The notes under the pieces were generated by a model. It searched no databases. It worked only from the letters and a program-made list of their open reading frames with translations, and was not told where the DNA came from. DNA of 27,607 nt from CALFMR01 sp035550595 (GTDB taxonomy: Bacteria > Acidobacteriota > Vicinamibacteria > Vicinamibacterales > SCN-69-37). Shown here one piece after another: positions 1 through 9,971 of this stretch. Each line of letters starts with the position of its first letter. Positions within the stretch are counted from its first letter, which is position 1. The stretch covers positions 1-27,607 of the forward strand of contig DASZOV010000112.1 of NCBI GenBank assembly GCA_035550595.1, written 5' to 3'. Both the position numbers and the translations under genes were made by a program.

Positions 1-1
1 G

Positions 2-514
<513 letters not shown>

Positions 515-628
515 AGTCCGCGCGGCCAGTCGCGGCTCGGGCGCGGAGCGGTGCTGCTTCGCGTCATGAATTCCGGTAGCGCCGGCGTCCCTACGGCCGC
601 CTGGCGCGCCTGAGGCGTCGAATCGCGT

Positions 629-1108
629 ATGGGGCGCTACCAGCCGGCCATCGTCGGTGGCCTGTTCATCGGCATTCTCTCGTCGCTGCCGTTCGTCAGC
701 GCCGGCAATCTCTGCTGCTGCCTCTGGGTCGTCGTCGGAGGCGGCATCGCCGCGTATCTTCAGCAGCAGCGCCAGCCCGAGCCACTCGATGCGGCTGACG
801 CGGCGCTCGGCGGCCTGCTCGCAGGGCTCGTCGGTGCCATTCTCGCCATCATCGCGGCCGTCGCAATCTTCAGCGCCGCCGGCGACCTGATGCAGGATCG
901 GCTGCGCGACCTGCTCGAACAGAACCCGCAGCTTCCGCCCGAGGTCCGCGATCGTTTCGACGTGCTGTTCACCGGGCGGAACATCGTGCTGCTGCAGGCT
1001 GCGGTCACGCTGCCCATGTATGCTGTGTTCGGCCTCATCGGCGGTCTCCTCGGACGCGTGTTCGTCGCGAAGCGCACGCCGCAGCGACCGCCCTCGCCGG
1101 ACGCCTGA
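629..1108 (+). CDS. small multi-pass membrane protein of unknown function
   Basis: The 159-residue product has about four hydrophobic segments: roughly residues 5-25 and 28-45 (containing a run of three cysteines in NLCCCLW), 58-82 and 118-145. A short polar stretch (DRLRDLLEQNPQLPPEVRDRF) lies between the last two, and the tail is basic and proline-rich. Glycine-rich helices suggest tight packing in the inner membrane. I recognise no enzymatic motif, and the function is unknown. The gene stands alone, 114 nt after ino1 and 60 nt before acs on the same strand. ATG at 629 is the first start of the frame. No clear Shine-Dalgarno precedes it, but TCGAAT lies five bases upstream, which resembles the boxes seen before other starts in this window. 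Confidence 0.7.
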   Translation: MGRYQPAIVGGLFIGILSSLPFVSAGNLCCCLWVVVGGGIAAYLQQQRQPEPLDAADAALGGLLAGLVGAILAIIAAVAIFSAAGDLMQDRLRDLLEQNPQLPPEVRDRFDVLFTGRNIVLLQAAVTLPMYAVFGLIGGLLGRVFVAKRTPQRPPSPDA

Positions 1109-1168
1109 GCGCCGCGTCCGGACGTTTCGGCGGGCCCGCACGGTCCGCCGCTCCTCTCAGGTGTTGCC

Positions 1169-3136
<1,968 letters not shown>

Positions 3137-3161
3137 GACAGGGAAACGGACAGAACTGAAT

Positions 3162-3241
3162 AAGATGACACCGCGAGCCCCCGAGCGTAGCGAGGGCGGC
3201 GAAGCGCCGTAGCGTTGGGGGTGGGGCCCCAGCGCAACTGC
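3162..3241 (+). repeat. dispersed 80-bp intergenic element, copy 1
   Basis: This stretch matches the reverse complement of 14845-14923 with one substitution and one single-base indel over about 80 bp. A weaker third relative lies at 7866-7895. It contains a hairpin at 3212-3235: the stem GCGTTGGGG pairs with CCCCAGCGC across a six-base loop (nine pairs, one of them G-U in RNA). It also contains the shorter inverted repeat CGGCG-AAG-CGCCG at 3197-3209. The A-rich stretch before it (AACTGAATAA) also resembles the flank of the other copies. It lies 25 nt after the acs stop. The repeat is read directly from sequence; whether it is a mobile element remnant or a 3'-end RNA signal is unknown. Confidence 0.9.
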
Positions 3242-3346
3242 AAGTCAAAGATGACTCCCCGAACTCCCCGCCCGCCATTCACGTATTCTGATAGCTGGCG
3301 GGTCCGGGCGAGGCCGGGGCCGTTCACCACGACGAGGACCTCCAGG

Positions 3347-4033
3347 ATGCCGCTCATCGAGACCGTCGACTTGTGGAAGACCTACGTGATGGGCGCCGAA
3401 GAAGTGCACGCGCTGCGCGGGGTCTCGATTCAGATCGAGCGCGGCGAGTACGTGGCCATCATGGGGCCGTCCGGATCCGGCAAGTCGACCCTCATGAACC
3501 TCATCGGCTGCCTCGACACGCCGAGCAAGGGCAGCTACCTCCTGAACAACAAGCAGGTCAGCGCGATGAACGACGACGAGCTCGCGCACATCCGGAACGT
3601 CGAGATCGGCTTCGTGTTCCAGACGTTCAACCTGCTGCCGCGCGCGACGGCGCTGCACAACGTGGAACTGCCGCTCATCTACGCCGGCGTGTCGTCGAAG
3701 GAACGGACGACGCGCGCGAACGAGGCGCTCGAGAAGGTCGAGCTCGGCAACCGCAAGATGCACCAGCCGAACCAGATGTCAGGCGGCCAGCGCCAGCGCG
3801 TGGCCATTGCCCGCGCGCTCGTGAACAACCCGTCGATCCTCCTGGCCGACGAGCCCACGGGCAACCTCGACTCGAAGACGGGCGTCGAGATCATGGCGCT
3901 CTTCGCGAAGTTGCACGAAGGCGGCAACACGATCGTGCTCGTGACCCACGAGCCGGACGTCGCGGCCTACGCGCACCGCACCATTCACATCCGGGACGGG
4001 CAGGTCGAAAAGGACGTGTCGCGCGCCGCGTGA
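3347..4033 (+). CDS. ABC transporter ATPase, LolD/MacB type
   Basis: The 228-residue ATPase has Walker A GPSGSGKS (40-47), Q-loop FVFQTFNLLP (89-98), signature MSGGQRQR (144-151), Walker B ILLADEPTGNLDS (164-176) and the switch histidine in VTHEPDVA. The 'PTGNLDS' and 'LMNLIGCLD' wording is typical of the MacB/LolD/FtsE group. These ATPases work with an FtsX-fold permease to move lipoproteins, peptides or drugs mechanically across or out of the membrane. No such permease lies next to it here, so its partner is unknown. The frame is open upstream to 3215 and runs through the end of repeat copy 1. I place the start at ATG 3347 because it gives the standard N-terminus and follows GAGGA at a suitable distance. 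A second ATPase follows after 22 nt. Confidence 0.88.
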   Translation: MPLIETVDLWKTYVMGAEEVHALRGVSIQIERGEYVAIMGPSGSGKSTLMNLIGCLDTPSKGSYLLNNKQVSAMNDDELAHIRNVEIGFVFQTFNLLPRATALHNVELPLIYAGVSSKERTTRANEALEKVELGNRKMHQPNQMSGGQRQRVAIARALVNNPSILLADEPTGNLDSKTGVEIMALFAKLHEGGNTIVLVTHEPDVAAYAHRTIHIRDGQVEKDVSRAA

Positions 4034-4055
4034 AACGGCCGTTTCTTCCGCCTGC

Positions 4056-4838
4056 ATGACGCCACCGCTTCTTCAGTACGACCACGTCACGGTCCGTCGC
4101 GGCGATCAGATCGCGCTCGACGACATCAGCCTTTCGATCCCGGCCGGCGAGCACGTCGCCATTCTCGGTCCGAACGGCAGCGGCAAGTCGACGTTCATCA
4201 AGACGCTGACGCGCGAGTGCTACCCGTCAATTACAGGCCAGCCGAGCGGATTCCGCATTCTCGGCCGCGACACCTGGGATCTCTTCGAGCTGCGCGCGCT
4301 CCTCGGCATCGTCACGAACGACCTCGTCGCCGCGTGTACGCGCGAGGTGACCGGGCGCGACACGATCCTGTCCGGCTTCTTCTCGAGCATCGGCGTGTGG
4401 GCGCACCATCACGTCACGCCGGCGATGCAGCAGCGGGCGGACGAGATCCTCGATCTGCTCGAGGTCGCCTCGCTCGCCGACCGTCGGCTGGACGAGTTGT
4501 CGTCGGGCGAAGCACGCCGTCTCGTCATCGGCCGCGCGCTCGTACACGAGCCGAAGGCCATCGTCCTCGACGAGCCGACCAACAGCCTCGACCTGCGCGC
4601 GAGCCACGAGTTGCGCGAAATCCTCCGTAAGGTCGTTCACGCCGGCACGACGATGATCCTCGTCACGCACCAGTTGCAGGACATCATCCCGGAGATCGAC
4701 CGCGTCGTCTTCCTTCAGCACGGCCGAATCGTCGGTGACGGCAGCAAGGCCGACGTGCTCACGCCCGAGGCACTCACGCACCTGTTCGGCGTGACCGTCG
4801 ACGTCGCGCGCCGCGACGGCTACTACGCGGCGTGGTGA
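4056..4838 (+). CDS. ABC transporter ATPase, ModF/YlmA-like
   Basis: The 260-residue protein carries Walker A GPNGSGKS (38-45), a shortened signature LSSGEARR, Walker B IVLDEPTNSLD and a switch-region VTHQLQDI. The wording resembles the ModF/YlmA group of stand-alone ATPases (one nucleotide-binding domain, TREC-YPS loop after Walker A). The role of that group is not well settled, so the substrate is unknown. It starts 22 nt after the LolD-like ATPase and probably shares its transcript. The two are not close in sequence, so this is not a recent duplication. No membrane partner is encoded nearby. Confidence 0.85.
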   Translation: MTPPLLQYDHVTVRRGDQIALDDISLSIPAGEHVAILGPNGSGKSTFIKTLTRECYPSITGQPSGFRILGRDTWDLFELRALLGIVTNDLVAACTREVTGRDTILSGFFSSIGVWAHHHVTPAMQQRADEILDLLEVASLADRRLDELSSGEARRLVIGRALVHEPKAIVLDEPTNSLDLRASHELREILRKVVHAGTTMILVTHQLQDIIPEIDRVVFLQHGRIVGDGSKADVLTPEALTHLFGVTVDVARRDGYYAAW

Positions 4839-4859
4839 AGGAAATCCCGCCGGCCGCGA

Positions 4860-4865
4860 TAGGAT
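4860..4865 (+). promoter_or_regulatory. candidate -10 box (TAGGAT) for the aldo/keto reductase
   Basis: TAGGAT ends eight bases before ATG 4874, inside the 35-nt gap after the ABC ATPase. The spacing would place the transcription start at or within a base or two of the start codon, which implies a leaderless or nearly leaderless mRNA. It resembles the TAGAAT boxes at 9854-9859 and 9960-9965. No clear -35 is visible, so this is a pattern-based suggestion. Confidence 0.4.
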
Positions 4866-4873
4866 CGGTCGTC

Positions 4874-5839
4874 ATGCAAACGCGGCAGCTCGGTACGAGC
4901 GATCTCCACTTCACGACGATTGGCCTCGGCACCTGGGCGATGGGCGGGGGCGGCTGGAAGTTCGGATGGGGCGCGCAGGACGACGCGGCGTCGATCCGCG
5001 CGATTCAGGCGGGAATCGACGCCGGCATCAACTGGATCGACACGGCCGCCATCTACGGCCACGGCCATTCGGAAGAGATCGTCGGCCGCGCGATTGCCGG
5101 ACGCCGGAACGAGGTGTTCGTCGCGACCAAGTGCGGCCGCGTCTGGGAAGAGGGCAGCCGCGACATCGGCAAGCGGCTGCGGCGCGAGAGCGTCCTGGCC
5201 GAGGCCGACGCGAGCCTGCGGCGACTCGGCATCGACGTCATCGACCTGTATCAGATGCACTGGCCCGAGCCGGATGAAGAAGTCGAAGAAGGCTGGGCCG
5301 CGGTGAACGAGCTCATTGCCCAGGGCAAGGTACGCTACGGCGGCGTGTGCAATTTTTCGACGTCGCAGCTCGACCGTGCACAGGCGCTGTATCCGATCAC
5401 GTCGCTGCAGCCGCCCTACAGCATGCTGCGACGCGACATCGAAGCGGAGCTCGTGCCCTGGTGCGCGAAGCACCATGTCGGCATCCTGGCCTACAGCCCG
5501 ATGCAGGCCGGGCTGCTCACGGGCGCGTTCACGGCCGAGCGCGCGGCGGCGCTTCCGGCTGATGACTGGCGCCATGGCAATCCGCTGTTCCATGAGCCGC
5601 AACTCTCCGCGAACCTGCGCGTCGTCGAACGCCTGCGCCCGATTGCCGCGCGCCTCGGCGTCGGCGTGGCGGAAGTCGCACTCGCGTGGGTGCTGCGTTT
5701 GCCTGAGATGACGTCCGCCATCGCGGGCGCACGAAGCCCCGAGCAGATTCGTCAGACGGCCCTCGCCGGTGACCTCACACTTCCGACGGATGCGCTGGCG
5801 GAGATCGACGCGATTCTTGCTGAGCGCGAAGCGGTGTAG
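4874..5839 (+). CDS. aldo/keto reductase
   Basis: The 321-residue product is a complete TIM-barrel NAD(P)H-dependent aldo/keto reductase that reduces aldehydes or ketones to alcohols in the cytoplasm. The catalytic tetrad is visible: Asp56 (WIDTAAIYG), Tyr61, Lys86 (ATKCG) and His129 (YQMHWPE). The C-terminal cofactor loop 'IAGARSPEQIRQ' near residue 280 fits the general stress/YhdN-like AKR11/AKR12 type. The physiological substrate cannot be inferred. The frame extends upstream to 4832, overlapping the ABC gene. ATG 4874 is preferred because MQTRQLGTSDLHFTTIGLG is the usual family N-terminus and a -10-like box lies just before it. Confidence 0.9.
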   Translation: MQTRQLGTSDLHFTTIGLGTWAMGGGGWKFGWGAQDDAASIRAIQAGIDAGINWIDTAAIYGHGHSEEIVGRAIAGRRNEVFVATKCGRVWEEGSRDIGKRLRRESVLAEADASLRRLGIDVIDLYQMHWPEPDEEVEEGWAAVNELIAQGKVRYGGVCNFSTSQLDRAQALYPITSLQPPYSMLRRDIEAELVPWCAKHHVGILAYSPMQAGLLTGAFTAERAAALPADDWRHGNPLFHEPQLSANLRVVERLRPIAARLGVGVAEVALAWVLRLPEMTSAIAGARSPEQIRQTALAGDLTLPTDALAEIDAILAEREAV

Positions 5840-5878
5840 GCCGAACAGCCATCCTATCGGCCAGGGGAGCGCGCAGCG

Positions 5879-7945
5879 ATGGCCGTTCTGAGAGACGATG
5901 ATGCCGCAGTCGGACGTGGCGGCTGGTTTGTCCGCAGAGCGGCGCTGAAGATCGGGGGAGCAGCGCTCCTCGTTGCCATCGCTGTCCTGCTGAGTTCTTA
6001 CCTGATTGGCTCTCGCCCGCGCACTTACTCGGTGGGTGACGAAGCACTCCTCGAGATCTACACGCTCGAGGCCGTTCATGGCCGCCTGCAAGTCGGCGCT
6101 TATTCGCGCTTCGGGTGGAATCATCCCGGCCCGGCCTGGTTCTATGCCTTCGCTCCAGGTTACGTCGCCAGTGGCTACCGCGAGGGGAGCCTCTTCGCGA
6201 CGACGCTCGTCCTGAATCTGGCGTCCGTCGTCGCGCTGCTGTGGCTCCTGCGACGATCGGGCGGGCCGGTGGCACTTTCGGCGGCGGTGTTCTGGATCGG
6301 CTGGTACTACTTCCGCCGTGGCGAACCGGTTGGATGGGATTTCGGCGACTTACTCGCCAGCAGTTGGAATCCGCATGCACCGATACTCCCCTTGATGCTC
6401 CTGATCGGCCTGTCCGCGGCCGTCATGGCGGGGTGGGTCGCACTGCTGCCAGCGGTCGTAGGGCTCGCGAGCCTCGTGGCGCAGGCGCATATCGGGCTCG
6501 TGCCCGTGTCCTTCGGTCTGGCTGGCATCGCCTGCGTCGTTGGCGTGGCGATGAGACTCGCACCGAAGGGCCCGGCGCCGATGACACACGGCCCGGTCAG
6601 GCGTGTGGCGCGAGTGATCGATGCGGTGGCGCTGGCGTACGGTCTTCTCTTGCTCTGGATCTTCGTTATCGGCGGGTTCGACGCGCACATCGGTCCGTTG
6701 TCCATCACGGTCAATTCTTGGCGGCATCTCGCGCAGGTGCTCGTGATCCTCGTTTGCTTGCGCCACGTCGTGGACAGGCGCCACCCCGTTGTCGCGAGCC
6801 TGTGGGCCGGACGTCCCAACTGGTTCGGGATTCGAGCTCCGATCCAAGACCGCCGCGCCATCTGGCGCGCGCTCGCGTGGTCCGGCGTGGTCGGGCTTCT
6901 GTTCTGGATCTTGCCGCTGGTACAGGAATTCACCGCTTCCGGCCAAGGCAACCTGAGCCGGATTCTGGAATTCATGGGCGGATCGAACACCAGAAACCTG
7001 GCGAGCGGGATTGCCGCGTTCACCATGTACTTGATCGGTCCGCTTCGATCAGGTTTCTCAGTGGCAGCCGGTGGCAGGATTGTGACCGGCGCCGATCTCT
7101 CATGGCCGGTGTGCGCGGCGGCTGCGATAGAGCTCTGCCTGCTGACCGCAATACTGGCATGGGCGCTCGAGAAGCGCAGAGACTTTCCGGCGGCCCTTTG
7201 TCTCGCGTCACTTACGGCGTCGCTGACGGCGCTCCTCTCCTTGTTGCACGTTCAGGGCGATCTCTACGACCACATTGCCTTCTGGGTCTCGGCGGTTGGG
7301 ACGATGAACCTCGTGGCGATCAGCGTAGGGCTGTGGACGTGGATGTCCGAGCGCTGGCACATTCGCGTGGCCGTGCCCGCGGTCTGGAGCCACTGGCTCG
7401 CAGCGGCCTTCGTCACGGGCCTCGCGGTCTTCGGCACGGTGCATTTTCTCGAGGGGCACCAGCAATCGAGGTTTTCGGACGAAGTCGCCGATGTGCGGAC
7501 GCTCGCAGACGACGTGCAGGTCCAAATCGCGAGGCGCGGCCTGGCCGGGCAGCCCTTGCGCATCGACGTGACGCAGCCCGCATGGGCGATCGCCGCGGGA
7601 GTGATCCTGGAGCTGTACAAAGCCGGCGTTCCGGTGTCGGTCACCGGAGACGTCGGGTTCGTCTACGGTCCGGCGCTGGCGCCGACTGGCCGGGAAGTCG
7701 CTGAACTGCTGATCGCCGAACAGCCGTCTCAGAAGCTGCTGGAGGGACCGCCCGCCTTCGAATTCGTCGCCGAGTCTCGCGATGTCTCGATCTACGTCCG
7801 GACGCTGCGCAGGATCGATTCTCTCGGAATTGCGGGCACGGCGCTGAAAGGGGACAACGACCGCTTCGCTGCGCTCAGCGGCTCGCGGCGTCATCGTTTT
7901 TTACTTCTAGCTTCTGACTTCAAACTTCTGGCTTCAAACTTCTAA
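5879..7945 (+). CDS. large GT-C-like membrane protein (probable glycosyltransferase)
   Basis: The 688-residue protein has a membrane anchor near residues 24-44 followed by about ten further hydrophobic segments and a C-terminal soluble tail. An acidic pair (Asp54-Glu55 in SVGDEALLEIY) and a WNHPGPAWFY motif (80-89) lie in the first extracytoplasmic loop. That is where GT-C enzymes, which use lipid-linked sugars in the periplasm, keep their catalytic acid. I see no recognised family beyond that. GGGGAGCG lies about ten bases before ATG 5879. By eye the base composition is less G/C-rich than its neighbours, with more A/T-ending codons. The last residues (LLLASDFKLLASNF) and the stop are supplied by a heptanucleotide repeat, so the original 3' end may have been altered. 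Confidence 0.7.
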   Translation: MAVLRDDDAAVGRGGWFVRRAALKIGGAALLVAIAVLLSSYLIGSRPRTYSVGDEALLEIYTLEAVHGRLQVGAYSRFGWNHPGPAWFYAFAPGYVASGYREGSLFATTLVLNLASVVALLWLLRRSGGPVALSAAVFWIGWYYFRRGEPVGWDFGDLLASSWNPHAPILPLMLLIGLSAAVMAGWVALLPAVVGLASLVAQAHIGLVPVSFGLAGIACVVGVAMRLAPKGPAPMTHGPVRRVARVIDAVALAYGLLLLWIFVIGGFDAHIGPLSITVNSWRHLAQVLVILVCLRHVVDRRHPVVASLWAGRPNWFGIRAPIQDRRAIWRALAWSGVVGLLFWILPLVQEFTASGQGNLSRILEFMGGSNTRNLASGIAAFTMYLIGPLRSGFSVAAGGRIVTGADLSWPVCAAAAIELCLLTAILAWALEKRRDFPAALCLASLTASLTALLSLLHVQGDLYDHIAFWVSAVGTMNLVAISVGLWTWMSERWHIRVAVPAVWSHWLAAAFVTGLAVFGTVHFLEGHQQSRFSDEVADVRTLADDVQVQIARRGLAGQPLRIDVTQPAWAIAAGVILELYKAGVPVSVTGDVGFVYGPALAPTGREVAELLIAEQPSQKLLEGPPAFEFVAESRDVSIYVRTLRRIDSLGIAGTALKGDNDRFAALSGSRRHRFLLLASDFKLLASNF
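7866..7895 (+). repeat. diverged third copy of the dispersed element (partial)
   Basis: The 30 bases match 14890-14919 (plus strand) at 26 positions, and both are followed by a run of T and then ACTT/CACTT. It is a truncated form without the hairpin half. It lies inside the 3' end of the GT-C gene on the plus strand. Read on the minus strand it lies about 58 nt after the oppF-like stop, which is the same orientation relative to a gene end as the other two copies. Confidence 0.65.
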
Positions 7946-7949
7946 CTTC
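7903..7949 (+). repeat. heptanucleotide tandem repeat (R-CTTC-W-R)
   Basis: Six consecutive 7-base units plus a partial seventh read directly: acttcta, gcttctg, acttcaa, acttctg, gcttcaa, acttcta, acttc. Only positions 1, 6 and 7 vary, each between two bases. The array encodes the last residues and the TAA stop (7943-7945) of the GT-C gene and ends three bases before the oppF-like stop. On the minus strand it is a purine-rich GAAGTYW-type array. Confidence 0.9.
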
Positions 7950-7952
7950 GTC

Positions 7953-8831
7953 TCACACCGCCGCCCAATGTCCCGCCGCGACTTCGCGTAGCGGCAGCCG
8001 CTCGAACGACGCGTCGTCGTACTCGACGCGATCGAGGCGGCCAGTCACGTCGAGACGCGGGATCGCGGTGAGCAGCGCGCGCGTGTAACCGTGGGCTGGG
8101 GCGTCGAACAGACGTTCGGCGAGACCGAGCTCGACGATCCGTCCTCGATACATCACGGCGACGCGGCTGCAGATCTGACGCACGAGTCGCAGATCGTGCG
8201 CGATGAAGAGATAGGTCAAGCCCAGCCGCTGCTGTAGATCGAGCAAGAGATTGACGACCTGCGCCTGGACCGAGACGTCGAGCGCGGACACGGGCTCGTC
8301 GAGCACGAGGAGCGACGGCTCGAGTGCGAGCGCGCGCGCGAGGCCGATGCGCTGCCGCTGGCCGCCGCTGAATTCGTGCGGATAGCGCGCCGCCGCGTCC
8401 GCGGGCAGCCCGACCAGATCGAACAGCGTGGCGACACGCGCATCACGTGCCTGCCGGTTGCCGATCCGATGGATGACGAGCGGCTCGGCGACACTCGCGC
8501 CGGCGCGCATCCGCGGATCGAGCGACGAGTACGGATCCTGGAAAACCATCTGCAGGTGACGCCGCGTGCGGCGCAGTTCCCGTGGCGACATCGACAGGAC
8601 GTTCTCGTTCCGAAACCGCACCTCGCCCGACGTCGGCTCGATGAGCCGCAGCAGACATCGCCCCGTCGTCGTCTTGCCGGAGCCCGATTCGCCGACGAGG
8701 CCGAACGTCTCACCCGTTTCGATGCTGAACGTGACGTCGTCGACCGCGCGTGTCACCGGGCCTTTTCGAAACAGCGAGCCGTGCGCCGCGAAGTCCTTGA
8801 CGAGATGGCTGACCTCGAGGAGCGCGGTCAT
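7953..8831 (-). CDS. oligopeptide/dipeptide ABC transporter ATPase (OppF/DppF type)
   Basis: The 292-residue ATPase has Walker A GESGSGKTTTGR, Q-loop VFQDPYSSLDPR, signature FSGGQRQR, Walker B LLVLDEPVSALD and IAHDL at the switch. The DPYSSLDPR and PVSALDVSVQAQ wording is characteristic of the second (F) ATPase of Opp/Dpp peptide importers. Those importers pair one D and one F subunit on the inner face of the membrane. It overlaps the oppD-like gene by 4 nt (ATGA), so the two are translationally coupled. The C-terminal part is somewhat short for the family and lacks the usual cysteine-rich oligo-HPY tail. No permease or binding protein is in this window. The gene ends against the heptanucleotide repeat. 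Confidence 0.9.
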   Translation of the reverse strand: MTALLEVSHLVKDFAAHGSLFRKGPVTRAVDDVTFSIETGETFGLVGESGSGKTTTGRCLLRLIEPTSGEVRFRNENVLSMSPRELRRTRRHLQMVFQDPYSSLDPRMRAGASVAEPLVIHRIGNRQARDARVATLFDLVGLPADAAARYPHEFSGGQRQRIGLARALALEPSLLVLDEPVSALDVSVQAQVVNLLLDLQQRLGLTYLFIAHDLRLVRQICSRVAVMYRGRIVELGLAERLFDAPAHGYTRALLTAIPRLDVTGRLDRVEYDDASFERLPLREVAAGHWAAV

Positions 8832-9847
8832 GCACTGGTACCCGAATAGAGAAAACAGCGCACGTCATGACCCGGTGACGCCGACGTGATCGGCGGCCGC
8901 TCGTCGCACGCTTCGAAACGCTGCGGGCATCGCGGCGCGAACGCACAGCCGATTGGCAGCGAGCCAATCGGCGGCACCGTGCCAGCAATGGCCTCGAGCC
9001 GTGTGCCCGGCCGCGCGCCGGGCATCGATGCGAGTAGGCCGCGTGTATACGGATGCGCTGGCGTGTGTAGCACTTCGGCCGTGGGCGCCTGTTCGACGAT
9101 CCGCCCTGCGTACATGACCGCGACACGATCGGCCATTCCAGCGACGACGCCGAGATCGTGCGTGATGAGAAGGAGCGAGAGGTTGAACGCGCGCCGCATG
9201 TCACGCAACAGATCGAGGATCTCCGCCTGCACCGTGACGTCGAGCGCCGTCGTCGGCTCGTCCGCGATGACGAGCGCCGGCTCGGCCGAGAGCGCCAGCG
9301 CGATCATCGCCCGCTGGCGAAGGCCGCCGCTGAGCTGGTGCGGATACGCGTCCGCGCGTTCGTCGGGCCGAGGGATGCGGACCGCGTCGAGCAGCTCGAC
9401 GACGCGTCGTCGTGCCGCGGCACCGCGCGCGAGCGAGTGGACGGCCAGCGTCTCTTCGATCTGCGCGCCAATCGTGTAGACGGGATCGAGCGCGACCATC
9501 GGCTCCTGGAAGACGAAGCCGATGCGCCGGCCGCGGATGTCGCGCATCTTGCGCTCGTCGAGATCGAACACATTTCGCCCGTCGATGACGACGCGTCCGC
9601 TGGCGATACGACCAGGGGGCCGCACGAGGCGGACGATCGACAACGCCGTCACCGACTTGCCGCTGCCGGATTCGCCGACGAGGCCGAGTGTCTCGCCGCT
9701 GGCAATCGTGAACGACACGCCGTCGACCGCCGGCGCCTCGCGGCCGTCGGCGAGGCGAAACACCGTCGTGAGGTCTTCGACCGCCAGGAGCGGCGCGGCC
9801 GCGTGTACCGGCTGCGACGTGGCCGGCGCGGTCGCGGGTGGCGTCAT
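8828..9847 (-). CDS. oligopeptide/dipeptide ABC transporter ATPase (OppD/DppD type)
   Basis: The 339-residue ATPase has Walker A GESGSGKSVTA, Q-loop FVFQEPMVALDPVYTIG, signature LSGGLRQR and Walker B LVIADEPTTALD. A C-terminal oligo-HPY segment ends with the cysteine pattern CAFAPRCPQRFEAC plus a further Cys, which in this family can bind an iron-sulfur cluster. It is the D partner of the following OppF-like protein and should energise import of peptides or similar solutes. A short Ala/Pro/Thr-rich N-terminal tail (about 20 residues) precedes the domain. TAGAAT lies six bases before ATG 9847, suggesting a leaderless mRNA. The rest of the transporter must be encoded elsewhere. Confidence 0.92.
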   Translation of the reverse strand: MTPPATAPATSQPVHAAAPLLAVEDLTTVFRLADGREAPAVDGVSFTIASGETLGLVGESGSGKSVTALSIVRLVRPPGRIASGRVVIDGRNVFDLDERKMRDIRGRRIGFVFQEPMVALDPVYTIGAQIEETLAVHSLARGAAARRRVVELLDAVRIPRPDERADAYPHQLSGGLRQRAMIALALSAEPALVIADEPTTALDVTVQAEILDLLRDMRRAFNLSLLLITHDLGVVAGMADRVAVMYAGRIVEQAPTAEVLHTPAHPYTRGLLASMPGARPGTRLEAIAGTVPPIGSLPIGCAFAPRCPQRFEACDERPPITSASPGHDVRCFLYSGTSA

Positions 9848-9853
9848 GCTCGA

Positions 9854-9859
9854 ATTCTA
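9854..9859 (-). promoter_or_regulatory. candidate -10 box for a leaderless oppD-like mRNA
   Basis: On the minus strand TAGAAT is followed by six bases (TCGAGC) and then the ATG at 9847. With the normal distance from -10 box to start site, transcription would begin at the start codon. No convincing -35 is visible. The divergent gene at 9972 has the same arrangement. Confidence 0.5.
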
Positions 9860-9959
9860 ATCAAGGCCGCATCGAGGCCGCGCGCGAATCGGCGCACGAG
9901 TGCATCAACGGTGTCGTCCCGCCGGCTGTGGCCGTCGGCGCGCCGATTCGGTTTCCCGG

Positions 9960-9965
9960 TAGAAT
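9960..9965 (+). promoter_or_regulatory. candidate -10 box for a leaderless GT-C mRNA
   Basis: TAGAAT is followed by six bases (CGCGCC) and then the GTG start at 9972, mirroring the divergent box at 9854-9859. This also supports the GTG as the real start, since no Shine-Dalgarno precedes it. No clear -35 is visible. Confidence 0.5.
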
Positions 9966-9971
9966 CGCGCC

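Noticed and set aside
7903..7949. Possible CRISPR or satellite array
   Set aside because: The units are seven bases with no spacers and no cas genes nearby.
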